Source: Dillenia suffruticosa
Taxonomy: Eukaryota > Streptophyta > Magnoliopsida > Dilleniales > Dilleniaceae
NCBI GenBank assembly: GCA_033439265.1
Contig: JAVTVX010000004.1
Coordinates: 21,527,701 to 21,591,700, forward strand
Direction of reading: 5' to 3'
DNA length: 64,000 bases
Below, one piece after another: positions 36,001 through 48,790 of the stretch. How positions within the stretch are numbered: the stretch's first letter is position 1; the number at the start of each line of letters is the position of its first letter. The position numbers were made by a program, and so were the translations under genes. The notes under the pieces are model-generated. The model saw only the letters and a program-made list of their open reading frames with translations. It searched no databases and had not been told where the DNA came from.

Positions 36001-39000
36001 GACATAAGTAATCAGACACACGGGATAAACAGGAAATCCTCTTTGAAGAATAAGCATGAGATCAAGAGTAATGTTACATCTCTAGCTTCACCCACTCCGC
36101 CAAAAAGTCCTTTTCAATCAATTTCTTTGTTGCGGAAGTGCCTCCTGCAGTCAAATGCCTCAAGTGATCCTTTCTCTCCCCTTCATATTGATATACCACC
36201 GGCCCGTGAGCAACTGGATCAAGTTCACAAAGGGGATGAACAAGGTGCTTCTAGCAAGGTGCAGCCCATGTTCCTTGAAGAAGATAATATTGTAACTGTC
36301 AACATAGGTTCAAGTCAGCTGGTAACTGGAGCTTCAACTTGTGATGTTGACCAGAATTTGGCTAGTGAATCAGATCAGTTACATAAAGGGGATGGAGATG
36401 GTGCTTTTAGCAAGGTGCAATCGGTGGTCCTCGAAGAAGATGATATTGTTACCACCAACCTAGGTTCAAGTGAGCTGGTTAATGGAGCTTCAATGTGTGA
36501 TATTGACCAGAATTTGGCTAGTGACTCGAGTAGGGTTGGTGTTGGTATTGATGTTGGGGAAAATGGATTGGATAATAGCGGAGGTGTTGTCAATGTTGTT
36601 GGTGCAAATGAACCAAATGAAAAAGATGACAAGGTAAGTATTGACTTCTGGACGTCTTTGTTATCTAAAGTAATTTCAAAATCTTGTAATATGATGACTG
36701 TTGAGGCTCTGTTGCAGGAAAGAGCAGGTTCTGCAGGGTTGCCTCTCTTGGATGAACCTTCTAAGATTGAAAATTTGAGCAGCGGAAGGAGTAAGTTGGC
36801 AATCATTTTTAGCCATCACTAGTCATACATGAAATTTACTTCACACTACAGTTAATTAAACTCGCTATTGTCAGATGCCACATAATCACAGAAAAAAAAG
36901 AGGTCTAGGGTAAATCTTTGAGGCTACTAAACATGTGATAGCCTCCTGAATTTTTATTAATGACATGGAGTACATAAAGACAGACCCTTAAGCCTTAACT
37001 AAACTATCAGCACTCTAATCACTCCCTTAATGCTAGAGCTTATTATAAACATATCTTAAACCTAGTCAATTGTCACTGCGTTAGACAGTGACAATAGAAC
37101 TGGCCATTTTGTTCTTCCAGTGTTTTAGTATTAACTTCCTCTCTATGTGAATGTGTGGCTCCTCCTCCCTCCCCCCAAACATCTAATATGTGTTCCCATG
37201 ATATCTTTCATTTCCCTTTGCTAATGTCTATCCACCTACTTTTGGTTATGGTAACATTGTTAATTTGAAGATATTAGCAAGTGTCTTGCTGAACACTATT
37301 TTGCTAAATTGTAAATCAAAGCCCATGTTTTCGTTTGCTGGGTAAATCAAAGCCCATGTTTTCTTAAAAATTACTCTTATGATTGAATTCCTGTGTTTCA
37401 AATAATTTTTTTTCCTGATTATTTCCAATAATTACTCTTATTCATGCATTGATTAGTTTCTGTTTCTCCTGGGAGAGTTCAGTCTCTAGCTGCAAACTGA
37501 TTCTATGTTATTTGAGTCATTTTCACTTTTATTTATTTGATATTTATTGTTTCTAAATGAAAAATTGATGCATATATGTTGCGCTTGAAACTATATAGAT
37601 TCAACAGAATTTTAGAGTTCAATTCTAATTTGACATGTATTAATTGTAACTAATACAAGTATTAATTGTAACTAATACATATATTTAGTGGCGCAGAAGA
37701 ATCCATATAAATTAAACTAATATATTTTAGATATATATTTTTATTTATTTATTTATTTTATTATTTTTTAATCATTTCTAAATTTGTCTCTCAAATGGCC
37801 GATCCCAAATTATTAGGATTAAGGCTTGGTTTGTTGTTTGTTGTTGTTGTTGTTGTATTAATTGTAACTAATAATAGAAAATGTGGAATTTAACTTCGAG
37901 TATGTAAATTAAAAAATAATCTAAAATGAACTTCTCTAGAGTTTATGGGCCCACATAATTATTTCATAGAAGCTATTAAAGAATAACTTTAGAGCTCGAG
38001 TCAAAGGTAGTTCCACTGGGAAGGTCATGACACTTCTATGCATTAATATACACATAATATATATTTTTTTCTTTCTGGATCATGAGATAGAGGTTTGTTC
38101 ATTTCACGTCATAATTATTTGATAATTGTGATTTTAGGCCATAATTGACATGCTAATTAATGTCTTTATGTGTTGAGACTCTTTAATGTAAACAAGCAAA
38201 TGATCAAGAAACAGAAAAACTAAAAAAAGTTCATTGTTGAAAAGAAGAAAAGAAATGAGATTAAAAGGACCAAGAAGAGGAGTATTTTAATGATCTTATT
38301 CAACAATTTTGAAAAGGTTTACAGTTGCTCCTAAATTATTCATCGCCTTTGTACATTTTTTGTTACATACTATAATTATATTATTTTTTCTTTAATAGAA
38401 TTGCATAAACCTTTGAATCGGCACATGTCGGCCCACTGCAACATGCAGCCAAGTGTGCTTGTATATCATATATTTCTGCTTGTGTGTGGATTTGGTAAAC
38501 AAATTTTGTAACTAATCAAAGGATCGCAAAATTCTCTCTTGAACTGTATGACAATCAGCCTAAATATATTTTGTTGGTTTATGAAACATTGGTTAGCTTG
38601 TCATAACAAACAAGATCCATATATTGTGCATTTTCAAGTTTCTTTGTTGCTTCAGCGAAATCAATTTACATGAAGCATGGGCAATAACCCTGTACTTAGA
38701 TTCAGCTTAATTTCTTTTCTTAATCATCAAATTACAGATCTGTCTTCTTTTGGAGTTCTACTGAACTTTATCCGATTGATCTACTAATGGCCCCAAATTT
38801 TAGCTTTAGTGAATCGATTGATGGCCTAAAATTACATTTATTCTTTCCGTGAAGTTAAAATGATTTTAGAGAGATGGATTTTCCAAATTTATATGAGCTT
38901 CTTGTCTTGCATCAGTAGGCTTATTTACTTCTCTCTCTGTATGTCATCTGTAGTGATATCTTTTGTGAAAAATGGCTGTAACTATCTTTCGTTGCATGGA

Positions 39001-41579
39001 CATTAGTTTTAAGAATTTCATTGGTTTTGTTTGTTATATAAAATGGGGTTATATATACTACCTGTATATCAACAATTTGATATTTCACAACATTCCTTTT
39101 TTTTTTACCATTTTTTTAGTGGATAAAATTTCAGAGTTGCCATCTAGTCTTGGTAATGCGGACAGAGCATATGGAACAAGTTTCACCTTTGTTAGTAACT
39201 TGGGTTGTTTAAGTGAGGGTCTTTCTTATTGTGGGGGCTACCACTGGAGCGAAAGGGAAAATGTAATTTGAGACCTGTGTATTATATATATGAACAGAAG
39301 CAGTTGGAAACTTATCAAAATCTAGATTGTTATAAATATGCCAGTTCCTCTCGTTTCATATTGATGACAGGAATACCTGGAGTCCTGGACTCCTTTAGTG
39401 TAAATGGTTTTTGGGTGTGGCTGTCCATGCCATAGGCATATTGCAGCTAGACTGAAGCTTTCAAGTGCTTCCACAAGTATTTTACACCCGTGGGTCATCA
39501 TTGTTTTTTGCTTTTAAGATGACCAATTGTTGAAGTAGGGAATGATTGAAAAGTGGTTTAATTCCAAAAATGGTTGGGTTGCTACTGTGCTTTTTTGTTG
39601 GTATTCTGACATTCTATGTTAAGAGAACTGCAAAATTACAAGTAGTCAATAAATAGAAGCTATTAGATTTAACTCAAAATTGCCAAACCCTTTCTTTATG
39701 CTGAAGTTATATTTTGTAATGCCATTTTAGCTATTAATTGCCGGATCGTCAATTTAGCCTATTGCTTTTGCATCTTTGTGGATGTACTCTTTAGCTGCAT
39801 GCTGTAAGCTTTTAAAATCCAACTAGTAAGCTTTTAGAATCCAACTATGAAATCAATCGCTGGCCCACTGTCTTTGATGCATTATTAGCTGCAATAAAAA
39901 TTTAACATTGTATTTATAGAGAACTATTTTGAACTTTTCTCCAATCAATTAGTATTTCCTTGCTCTTGTTGACTAAGTTTTAAGAAATATGGGAGCATTG
40001 TAACCTACTTCTATGTTATTAAGAGGAATTATATACAAGCCTGTAATTGTTTTCCCCTGAAACTTCTGGTTATTTAAAGAGTTGCAAACTCGTGTTTTCA
40101 TTTTGCCTGTTCTCTCTGGATTCCTTCCTTTTCTAGAAGATCCTTTGCCCTTAAGTTGAATTGATGCATTATCTCCTCCATTTTGCAGATCAATCAACTA
40201 CTGCAGATATTCATTGTCAATCGGAGGTATCTTCCAAATCTGCACATGTTTGTCCTGATGAAGATATTGAGTTACCCCAGGTTTGCAAACTATGAATCTA
40301 GTATATGTTGGCTGCACATACAGGTGAATCTTTTCCATAAGCCTATCATGGTATCCCCTTCTGAAAATTTGAGGATTTAAGCCAAATTTCCTGAGGGAAA
40401 TAGTAGTGTCACTAGGCCTTAATATGGTGGCTCTCTTGTTTTTAGTCAAGAATTGTTTGGGAAGGTGTTGAGTTAGACTTTAGAGGATTCTTAATGGATA
40501 TAGAACTCAACTAGGCCTTAGGTACAGCAAACTTAATGGATATGTGTGACCATATAAATATCAGGTGATGACAACGGAGACTGCAATGTACTTTGCACAT
40601 ATATCCTTACACATGTAACTATGTTTGCATGTGCAAAAATTTTGTGATACAATCATCACCCAAAATTGATTGGGGCTTAATGTCATACATATTTGATTCT
40701 TTTTAAGGAAAAGATTCAATGGTCAGAGCCCTTCATATTTGAGTGCAAAATCTCTGAAAAGTTCCTGCCCGCTGCTAGTTACACCCAGATATGAAAGACC
40801 ATGCTTGTACCGCAGAACTTGTGCTGTTGTTGCAAAAACTTTCCGTTTTCACTCTGTTTCAATTATCTAAATGATGTTGGTTGTCAAATTCCTTCTGGCT
40901 TTATTCTCTTTCATATTTCTTTGCAACAGGAACCTTCCAGTGGAGTAGTAAACAAGCAAAATAAAGTAGAAAAACCATCACTGAAAGAGGAGAAAAGAAA
41001 GAAAGATTCTAAAATCTCTAGAAGGCAAAGCCTTGCAGGTAGTTACCATTTGATGAAGTCACTCATCAACCATTTCAATTTTAGGTTAAATAGCTATATT
41101 AAGTGATGTGTTTTGCTACCCAGCGGCTGGTACATCATGGCAAGCTGGGGTGAGGCGAAGCACCAGAATAAGGACAAGACCGCTGGAGTATTGGAAAGGT
41201 GAAAGGTTCTTATATGGACGCATACATCAAAGTGAGTAAACCATCTTATTTGAACTGTTCTGTTCATGATAGTTGTCTTTTACCATCCAATATTTTTCTC
41301 GCCATGTGTGGGTTGGGCTTAACTACTTTAATGCCATTTGGATATCCAGTTGATCATACTGATTCCATATTTCATAGTCTTTACACCTTAATCTGATGCC
41401 TCAATCCTTGGCTGAATGTTCACTGGGGTTTTGTTTCTTATCTTATTCCAGGTCTAGCAACTGTAATTGGGATGAAGTATGCCTCTCCAGCAAAGGATGG
41501 TGGCAGTGCAAAACTAAAAGTGAAGTCTTTTGTCTCTGATGAGTACAAAGAGCTTGTTGAACTCGCAGCTCTGCATTGA
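33047..41579 (+). CDS. CENP-C: CENP-C, inner kinetochore protein
   Basis: CENP-C binds CENH3 nucleosomes and links centromeric chromatin to the kinetochore. Twelve exons join in phase: 33047-33196, 34691-34896, 35091-35179, 35296-35398, 35482-35645, 35777-36633, 36718-36790, 39120-39152, 40189-40280, 40930-41038, 41124-41231 and 41452-41579 (2112 nt, 703 aa, the usual plant length). The N-terminus has the plant signature [16 protein letters not shown], then [17 protein letters not shown] and RRPGLLRKSASYK. The C-terminus holds the CENP-C motif (about residues 633-672: [38 protein letters not shown]) and ends [15 protein letters not shown]. An in-frame ATG at 33026 is an alternative start adding seven residues. 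The middle is acidic and fast-evolving, with a 52-residue tandem duplication. Exon 8 is only 33 nt; it was chosen by phase and the GTAATG donor, and is the least certain. Confidence 0.93.
36217..36528 (+). repeat. In-frame 156-bp tandem duplication in CENP-C exon 6
   Basis: Two adjacent 52-codon units start at [16 protein letters not shown] (36217) and [16 protein letters not shown] (36373). They share the patterns LEEDxIVTxNxGSSxLV and GAS-CDxDQNLAS. The length is a multiple of three, so the frame is kept. It lies in the central region, away from the DNA-binding CENP-C motif. Confidence 0.9.
37678..37854 (+). mobile_element. SINE-like insertion with (TTG)n tail in CENP-C intron 7
   Basis: The 3' part reads GCCGATCCCAAATTATTAGG, then ATTAAGGCTTGG and a TTG-repeat tail. 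This resembles the 3' end of plant Au-type SINEs, as I remember it. The 19-bp sequence GTATTAATTGTAACTAATA occurs at 37659-37677 directly before and at 37855-37873 directly after, as a target duplication should. A further copy lies at 37637-37655. Confidence 0.65.
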
Positions 41580-42233
41580 AACAAGTAAATGGCGTGCTGG
41601 TTGCCTCTTTTTGCCTCATATATCCATGGACTCCATTAGTGCTAGTAACCCACAAATTTGTGAAAGACATACATGAAGACTAACTAAAAATCATCATATA
41701 TCGTAAAATGCATGGCTTTCTTAAGTACTTCCCAAAAGGATATGTCGAATGTTATACATATGTACACGTCACGCATGGAAAGCAATTATGTTATTTCAAT
41801 TCTATTTCCAGTGCTTAGGTGCAGTTTCCTTATCAAAGGATAACATTTTTCTTTTGAAAGAAAATGCTATTTTTTGTGGCCAAAAGTGGCTTTGATTTTC
41901 TTAACATTGGACATTGCTCTATTCCTATTAGTTATGACACTTTTTTTCTTTCTTTTGATTAACTCAACGTTTTTTAACTATTGATTGAAAAGTGCCAAAT
42001 CAATTGGGAGAAATCAGGCCGCTTTAATTCTGGTAAATAGCATATTCCTTTCTTGAAGGTAGAGGAAAGGGAATGAACCCTTGGATGATTATGATTGAAC
42101 ATTAATTATCTCCATGTTTACCCAAAATTCATGCTTGATTTAAAAGAATTATGTTATGCCAAACTAGTTTTCTTTCCCCATAAATAATACAATGCCAGAG
42201 AAAAAAAGGGGGAAATCAGTATGGGAGCAGGGA
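41580..42233. other. Convergent 3' regions of CENP-C and DNAJ gene
   Basis: This is about 650 bp between two stop codons facing each other. Both 3' untranslated regions must lie here. I see no further gene and no clear repeat. AATAAT-type A/T-rich signals are present (for example 42183-42190), but the polyadenylation sites cannot be fixed by eye. Confidence 0.45.
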
Positions 42234-42775
42234 CTATGAACAAGCCTGCAAAACATGGCAAAGATCTGCCCGTTGCTCGGGGGTCAATTTTGTTGGAAAC
42301 TTAACATCAAACTTGATCTTCAAGTTCCCTCTCTTCCCGGGCCTTTTCATAATTGGCATTCCTTCTTTTTCAACTGTAAGTTCATGTCCTGGACTTACAA
42401 TGTCTGTCACTGGGATTGCTAAAATCCGACCATCAAGTGTTGCAATGCGAACAGTGGTTCCTCCCAATGCCTCTGCCAGAGATACTCTGTGCCTCACGAG
42501 GAGGTCATGCCCCTCTCTTTTGTAGAAATTGTGTGTCTTTTCGTCGATCACGAACACGACATCTGCTGCAAGCTGGTTTGGCCGCTTATTGCCCTTGCCT
42601 GGAAATGTGATTTTCGTTCCCTTCTTCCAACCGGGCTTTATCTTGATGGTCAATATCTCTGATTCTATTACCTGCTTCCTGCATTATAGTTTTGTGAAGA
42701 AAACAAAAGAAAGAAATTAGGCTCTCAACAATATCAATTTGTCAATTTTATCCCTCGTGATTTATACACCACTAT

Positions 42776-42825
<50 letters not shown>

Positions 42826-44269
42826 ACTTGCACTAAGCAAAGGACACATTTCCTACTCTGCACCAACTTGCACAATAGCTAAACATACTATCCCAGGGTT
42901 GAACGCTTTGAGACCTTCCAAGTTGGGCCAGCCATGGTCTTACCAATGCGCGATGCACAATATGTATGACGCCAGAAAACCAGAGCTCTTAACCTTTTCT
43001 TACTAGGACGGTGAATAGAGAATACTTGTGCCTATTTTATGTTTCCCTTTTTCCCATGTAGGACTGAAATAAAGCATTGAACTACGTAGTACATGGCAGT
43101 GTTTGGAATGTAGCTCGGAGCTTTTAGCATCCTATGCAACCTAATTTATGCACTTGTTTTGGTGTGTCGACAGTCTCCATGCAAAAACTTTAAATCACAG
43201 CGATGCCAAAAAAAGTGCAGATGTCCTATGAAATATTTTTGTATGAGTATAATATTTTTCTACAGGCACTCTGCTGAAAAATACAAAGAAATCGCAGAAT
43301 TTCCAAACAGGTCGCTTCATGTTTAGCTGGAATTCTGAAAATTGACTTGCGTCCCCTAAAATGCTTAACAATGTTGAGATGGAAAAGACTCGTGCATCAT
43401 AAGCAATGCTCCATAATTTAAACTTTTCGCTGCCCAAGTCTAAGACTAACAATGGGTTTTATAACTGGCTTAATACAAAAAGAATGAGAAGAACTAATCC
43501 TTTGAGTAGGAGATGCACAGGCGATCGGGTGGTATGCAAGATTTATTTGTGCCAATGAGTTTGTCATTGAAATTTCTGTCATTATAAAGGATAAATTGAA
43601 GAAATTACTATGGTCGTAGAAAGAGATTAGAAAAGAGAAGATATACCCATCAGCATTATAGGTGGTTCTTGAAATTTTTATTTTCCTAGTTGAACCGGTG
43701 TAGAGCTCTTCAAGATTGCATTCTAGCTTGATCTCCACAGGAGGAGGCTTTTGTTTTCTTTCCTCAACGTTAACATTTTTGTTGGTTTGAGAAAAACCAT
43801 GTCTTGTAGGCCTGTTAATTTCTGCTTTCATAGACCCAAAAGTGTTTTGCCTGAAAAATTTAGCAAAGATGCCCGTTGCACTCCGCGACCCCTTTGACGC
43901 AGCTGTCGAGGCTTTGGCAAATGGGACTCCTTCCCTTGGGGAGGTTCTTGACTCGGCCGGTGATGGTTTTCCGTTCAATTCCTTTTCTTGATTTTGGTCA
44001 TAAATTGATCTTTTCTTTGGATTACTCAAAACCTATAAAAACAATATATTTTACCATTCAGACTATTAAGAGAGAGAAGGGGGGGGGGGGAGAGAAGAAC
44101 TCACATCATAGGCCTGAAAGATTTGCTTGAACTTGGCTTCAGCTTCACTCTTGTTGGTCAAGTTCTTATCAGGATGCCACTGCATGGCCAGCCTCTTGTA
44201 AGACTTTCTGAGCTCCTGATCTGTTGCATTTTTGCTCACTTTCAAGATCTTGTAATAATCAACAATCAT
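42234..44269 (-). CDS. Class B (type II) DnaJ/Hsp40 co-chaperone
   Basis: J-proteins bring clients to Hsp70 and stimulate its ATPase. Three exons join in phase: 44269-44105, 44032-43647 and 42678-42234 (996 nt, 331 aa). The J domain covers about residues 1-62, with Tyr-Tyr at 5-6, the HPD motif at 32-34 (MQWHPDKN) and the helix IV end [14 protein letters not shown]. The linker (about 65-150) is Ser/Lys/Pro-rich rather than a classical Gly/Phe region. The C-terminal client-binding domains begin at [20 protein letters not shown] and continue [20 protein letters not shown] and [19 protein letters not shown] to the end. There is no zinc finger, hence class B, and no signal peptide, so a cytosolic or nuclear place is likely. 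The frame is intact. The exact Arabidopsis orthologue is not claimed. Confidence 0.94.
42779..42822. repeat. (TC)22 microsatellite in DNAJ intron
   Basis: An uninterrupted TC run of about 44 bp lies about 100 bp inside intron 2 from the last exon, and pyrimidine-rich on the plus strand. Confidence 0.95.
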
Positions 44270-45217
44270 CTTTCACTTTATTCAAAGCTAGCTGGACTAT
44301 CTCTTCTTGTACCCTTTCCTATAGCAAAATTTATTCTTAAGAGAATGAGTCTCTCTGCTTCATTTTAACTTTCCATCATTTGTCAAAAATCTGTTCTTTT
44401 TCACGCCAAAATTTTCCTTATTCTGCCTTGCATTGGTATTAACAAGCCTTCTCAATGTCAAATCATAAGCTAGAGTTACGTTAGTCGATCAAAGTGTGGG
44501 ATAGACGCTTCAAGCATAATATCTTCCATACATAGGTCGATAATCTTAGAAGCAAGCAATTGTAGTTATAAGATTCAAGCTTAAATGTTAAAATTACTTT
44601 GAAAAGATTTAGGGTTATCATGGTTAGTTTGATACATCAGAAAATATCATATATTTTGAGAATATTTAAAAAAGATTATGTAACAAAATCAAAACAATTA
44701 TTTTCATATTGAGTTGATTTTGAGAATATTTAACTTTTTTATTTCTATATTTTTAATATTTATTTTTATATCCGTAACAATGAGTTTTATATGTAAACTC
44801 AATATATTATAATATTTAATCGAAACAATGGATTATTAAGATTTCATATTTTTATATTGCATGTGCTGCCGAAACAACCACTCACATACCCACAGACGCC
44901 TCCAGATATCTCTTTTCGATTTTAGAAAAACTAGTTTTCAATATGGGATACAGTCAGAGTTTAAGACAATCACTCACACAGCCGCTCATGCATCTAGATG
45001 ACCTTTGATCCATTCCGGAAAAAAACTGCTCTTTATATGGGTTAGACTCAGAGTTCAATACAATCACCCGCATATCTTCACCCACCTCCAGAAGATTCAT
45101 GTGAAAAAGTTATTTTTCAGGGTTGCAAAAATACGTTTTCAACTATGTGAGCATATATTTATCATTTTTTTTTAAAATTCAAGTGGTTTTTATTATATCA
45201 TATTAAATTTAAGAAAA
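44270..45217. other. DNAJ upstream region and AT-rich DNA
   Basis: The first few hundred bases should hold the DNAJ promoter; no specific element can be defended. Between 44640 and 44866 lies a sequence that is repeated in diverged form at 45207-45429 (shared TCAATATATTATAATATTTA, CGAAA and TTTCATATTTTTATATT). The copies are about 565 bp apart. Between them are two similar segments (about 44880-44960 and 44990-45075) with ACCCAC and CTCCAGA-type words. Confidence 0.45.
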
Positions 45218-46376
45218 TGTTAGAAGATATCATATGTTTTAAGACTATTTAGAAAATATTATATATCAAAATCAAATTAATTATTGATTTGATTTTAATA
45301 ATATTTGATTTTTTAATTTTTTTATATTTATTTACAAATTTGTAACAACCATAAATTTTCTATATAAATCAAATATATTATAATATTTAAACGAAATAAT
45401 AAATTATCAAAATTTCATATTTTTATATTATTTAAATCCACGCCGAAGTTGTCATAGCTAAATGCCTCACGTATGAATTCATAAGTGATTAACTATTAGG
45501 CTTATCCAATTTATTTATATGAGATAAATATAGTTTCAGGAGTATTTGAATTTTAAATTTTAAATTTGAAATTTGAAATACTAAAGGGAACGTTAAGTGG
45601 AGTTAACTGTCCCCATTTAATAGTAAGAGATAAAGTTTTGAGACATAGAATTGTGCAATAAAAATTCGGGTGGAATCGTTTATATGTATGATTTCTTATT
45701 ACTTTTGTTTTTGAATTTAATTTTGATAAAATAAAGCCAACATTGGTATCAAAACATGGGTAGGGTTTATTCAAAATTTATTTTGAATTTTTTTGAGTAT
45801 GATTTTTATTTTTGGGAAAATTGCCATGATAGAATTTTTGAACTTTCATGAGAATGAATTATCCTTGAATTGATTATGGCATGTGAATGCCCATGATGCG
45901 TAGATCATGAATATATTTTTATTTAATTTTTTGGGTGTGATTTTGGAACCCAAATTTGAAAATTGTTTACTATGATCCGTGAAAAACAATTTTTAGATAT
46001 ATGCCTAAAATTATTATTATTATTATTTTTGAAAAATTGAGGTTGGAAATGAGTTATACATGTGCCGGAACATAGAAAACGATCATTACAATGAATTTTC
46101 TGAGACCAGAAAGCCTTTGTTTTTGGGAAAAGGATTTAAGAACTTGGGTTAGAGATTCACCGTGACGTGAGGCTTGATTTATCCAAAAATTGAGCCCACA
46201 AAAATCTTTAGGAGTTAGATCTAAAAAGTCAGTCAAAAATGTGATGAAAAATAGTGTAGAAACGAGTTTTCTACAATTGGGTCAAAAAATGGCACTGAGG
46301 TGTACGCACCCCACAATTTGAAAATCCACAAAACTTACTCTGCATGGTTTCGAACCAGGAACACAAAGAACCTTGC

Positions 46377-46734
46377 TATGTTGCATAGAATCGAAAACCA
46401 GAAACCGAAAATGGATACGAAACGATATGACGAAATGATATTTTATAAAAATATAGAAAACGAAAATGTAAATAAATACGTAAAAAAAAAAATATAAAGA
46501 TTTTTATATAAATATTAATTATTTTATAAAAATAACAAAATAATCATATTTTATAACAAAAATCTAAAATAATCAAATATGTAATTATTAATCATTAATT
46601 AATTAAATATAAAAAAATACGTAATTATAGAAAATATAAGGACTTTTATATAAATATAAATTAATTTAGTATGTTGTAATATTTCAAAAATATTTTTGAA
46701 ATGAAAAAATGTTAGTATTGAGAAGTTTCTATGC
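46377..46734 (+). repeat. Dispersed repeat, family B, copy 1
   Basis: About 360 bp, very AT-rich, beginning ATGTTGCAT and ending TATTGAGAAGTTTCTATGC. It is clearly the same family as 55871-56256 (shared GAAACGATATGA-like start, TATAAATATTAATT, AATTATAGAAAATATAA). It sits between the primer-binding site and gag of the second Copia, so it was probably inserted into that element. Confidence 0.75.
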
Positions 46735-47189
46735 TTCAACAACCTTTACCGCTATGCCACAACTTACTGCTATGTTGATTTGGTATAAGATATAATTCAT
46801 ATACACTTCTGAAATTTATGATTTTATTATTTTTCATGCATATGAATGATTCATGATTCTTTTGCTTAAAAAATATGCATGACCTTAGCCTATTGGGAGT
46901 CATGTTGGTTGAATTGAAATTTTCAACCGTATAAAATTGCATATTTTATTTTAATGTGGGTATTTGTGTATCGAATCTGAATACGAGGTGGTGAGAATTG
47001 AGTTTGGATTGTGGTGAATGGGTCTGTTGATCCATTTGTTTGATTTTGAATTTATTTTTGAATCATCTTGTGTTTGTTGATCCAGAGGATGTACAAATTT
47101 TATGTATTGAAGAATAAACATCAATTTAGTCACTAACGTTTCTCTTTTATGTATCAAACATTGTGATTGAATCGAAGAACATTATAGTT

Positions 47190-48790
47190 AATCTTGTCAA
47201 TGGGGATAAGCTAAATGGTAAAAATTATGATATTTGGTATCAAAAGATTCAGTTCATATTCGAGGAATAGGATCTTACAGAGGTTTTGCTGCATGAGATG
47301 GTGAACTCCAGGGAGGGCACTACTACGGCACAGAGTAGACAAGATCAAGAGGTCTACCGTGCATGGAAGAAAAATGATAGTCAAGCTAGAGAGATCTTTA
47401 TCAACAGCATAAACGATAATCTGATATTCGTGTATGAGTAGTATCCCACTGCTAAGACTATTTGGCTCACTCTGAAAGAGCACTATGGCACTTGTTCAGC
47501 TCCTAAACTGAGAATACTGATTTATAAATTCATAACTTATAAGAAGCGACTTAATCATACTATGAAATAGTATTTGATATAAATGTCGAGTATGATACTA
47601 TCGTTGAAGAATATGGGTGAGCCAATTTCAGATGCGCTGTAGATTTTGGGAGTGATCTAGTCCTTGCCTAACTCATGGAAAACCATGAAGATGTATATGA
47701 CTCACGACGAGAACATTCGTACTTTTGCTGATGAGTCATTATTATGAGTTGGAGGAGGAATGTTAAGAGACTAGTAGGTCACTCTCGAGTCATGTTTTAA
47801 CGATAGAGTCGAGTAAGGGCTCTCATGATACCAAATGCAAGTGGAAGGGACATGACAGAAACAGCTGAGAGAGGTACAAGGGAAAGTCATCTAAGAAGCC
47901 TAGTAACAAAGCACTGAAATGCAAGAAGAAACTACAGGATAAAATTAAGGTGAACTATTATGTTCGTGACAAACTTGATCATTTCGCTCGTGAATGTAAC
48001 GAGCGAAAAGTATGTGAAATTTCTTCTATTCATGGTTTGATATATGTCTTTTCAAAGTGATGCTAATTGATTGCTTTTCTTTGTGAATTGTAGACTCATG
48101 AATCATAGACTATATAGCTTGTGATATGAGCACGCTTGTGGAGTTTCGTCGATTGAGTCCCGAGGATCTAGATTTGTTTATGATATGCATTGGATTTTGT
48201 CATGTCCCTTCCACAAGGGACTTCAAAAGTTGATATATGGCCTTAAATAGTCATTTAGATAATTATATTTGAAATTTCACAATGAGACAATATCTTATGG
48301 TTTTGTAATGATCGAGGAGAATCATTGCGTGTATGTTAAACGTTCTAATAATTCTTTTGTTATCATGTTTTTGTACGCGACAATATATTATTAGTTGGAA
48401 ATAACAAGGAGTATCTAATAACCATTAAAACAAGATTATCATCAAGTTTTGACATAAAAGATATGAGTGAGACTAAGTTCATTTTTAGAGTTAAGATTCA
48501 AAATGATCGCTCGAGAAAAATGTTATCTCTTTCACAAGAGTTTTACTTCAAAAAGATTTTTGAGTATTTTGAAATGAGCGATTGTAAACCCATATATACT
48601 CCTGTTACTAGAGATGATAGTTTAAGTTTTGAGATGTGCCTTAAGACTTGGGAAGAGATAATGGATATGAAAAGAGTCCTTTATGCCCGTGATAGAGGGA
48701 GCTGTGGGAGTGAAGATCAAGCTTTGCGTAGCAATTATGAAGCAGAGGGCTTATCATCATACCGCAGTCCCTACCTTTTAGATATTTTGA
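47190..48790 (+). pseudogene. Copia gag and RT remnants
   Basis: The gag part reads LNGKNYDIWYQKIQFIFEE, then AWKKNDSQAREIFINSINDN and IWLTLKEHYGT (UBN2-type gag), with several stops, and a basic stretch before a degenerate knuckle near 47960. From about 48240 come reverse transcriptase pieces (LKFHNETISYGFVMIEENHC, VYVKRSNNSF). The longest open frame, 48463-48795, is a chance remainder of RT. No intact protein is present. Confidence 0.8.

Larger units (their letters stand above)
45218..48790 (+). mobile_element. Second decayed Copia element, plus orientation
   Basis: A probable 5' LTR ends CCAACA at 45742, directly followed by TTGGTATCAAAAC, a mutated Met-tRNA primer site. Downstream on the plus strand are gag (about 47190-48020) and part of reverse transcriptase (about 48180-48790). 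Integrase is missing, so there was a large internal deletion. The LTR start at 45218 (TGTTAGAAG) is only a guess, and no 3' LTR was found. The gag zinc-knuckle region matches that of the first Copia (DKLDHFARECNERK against DKLGHVACECNQRK), so the two are related. Confidence 0.65.

Noticed and set aside
36375..36806. 143-codon antisense frame over CENP-C exon 6
   Set aside because: It shadows a confirmed exon and has no recognisable protein.
39120..39271. Longer open frame continuing CENP-C exon 8 to a stop
   Set aside because: It would end the protein before the CENP-C motif; the GTAATG donor at 39153 keeps phase with the next exon.
46300..46497. 65-codon open frame
   Set aside because: It lies mostly in the family B repeat and has no recognisable protein.
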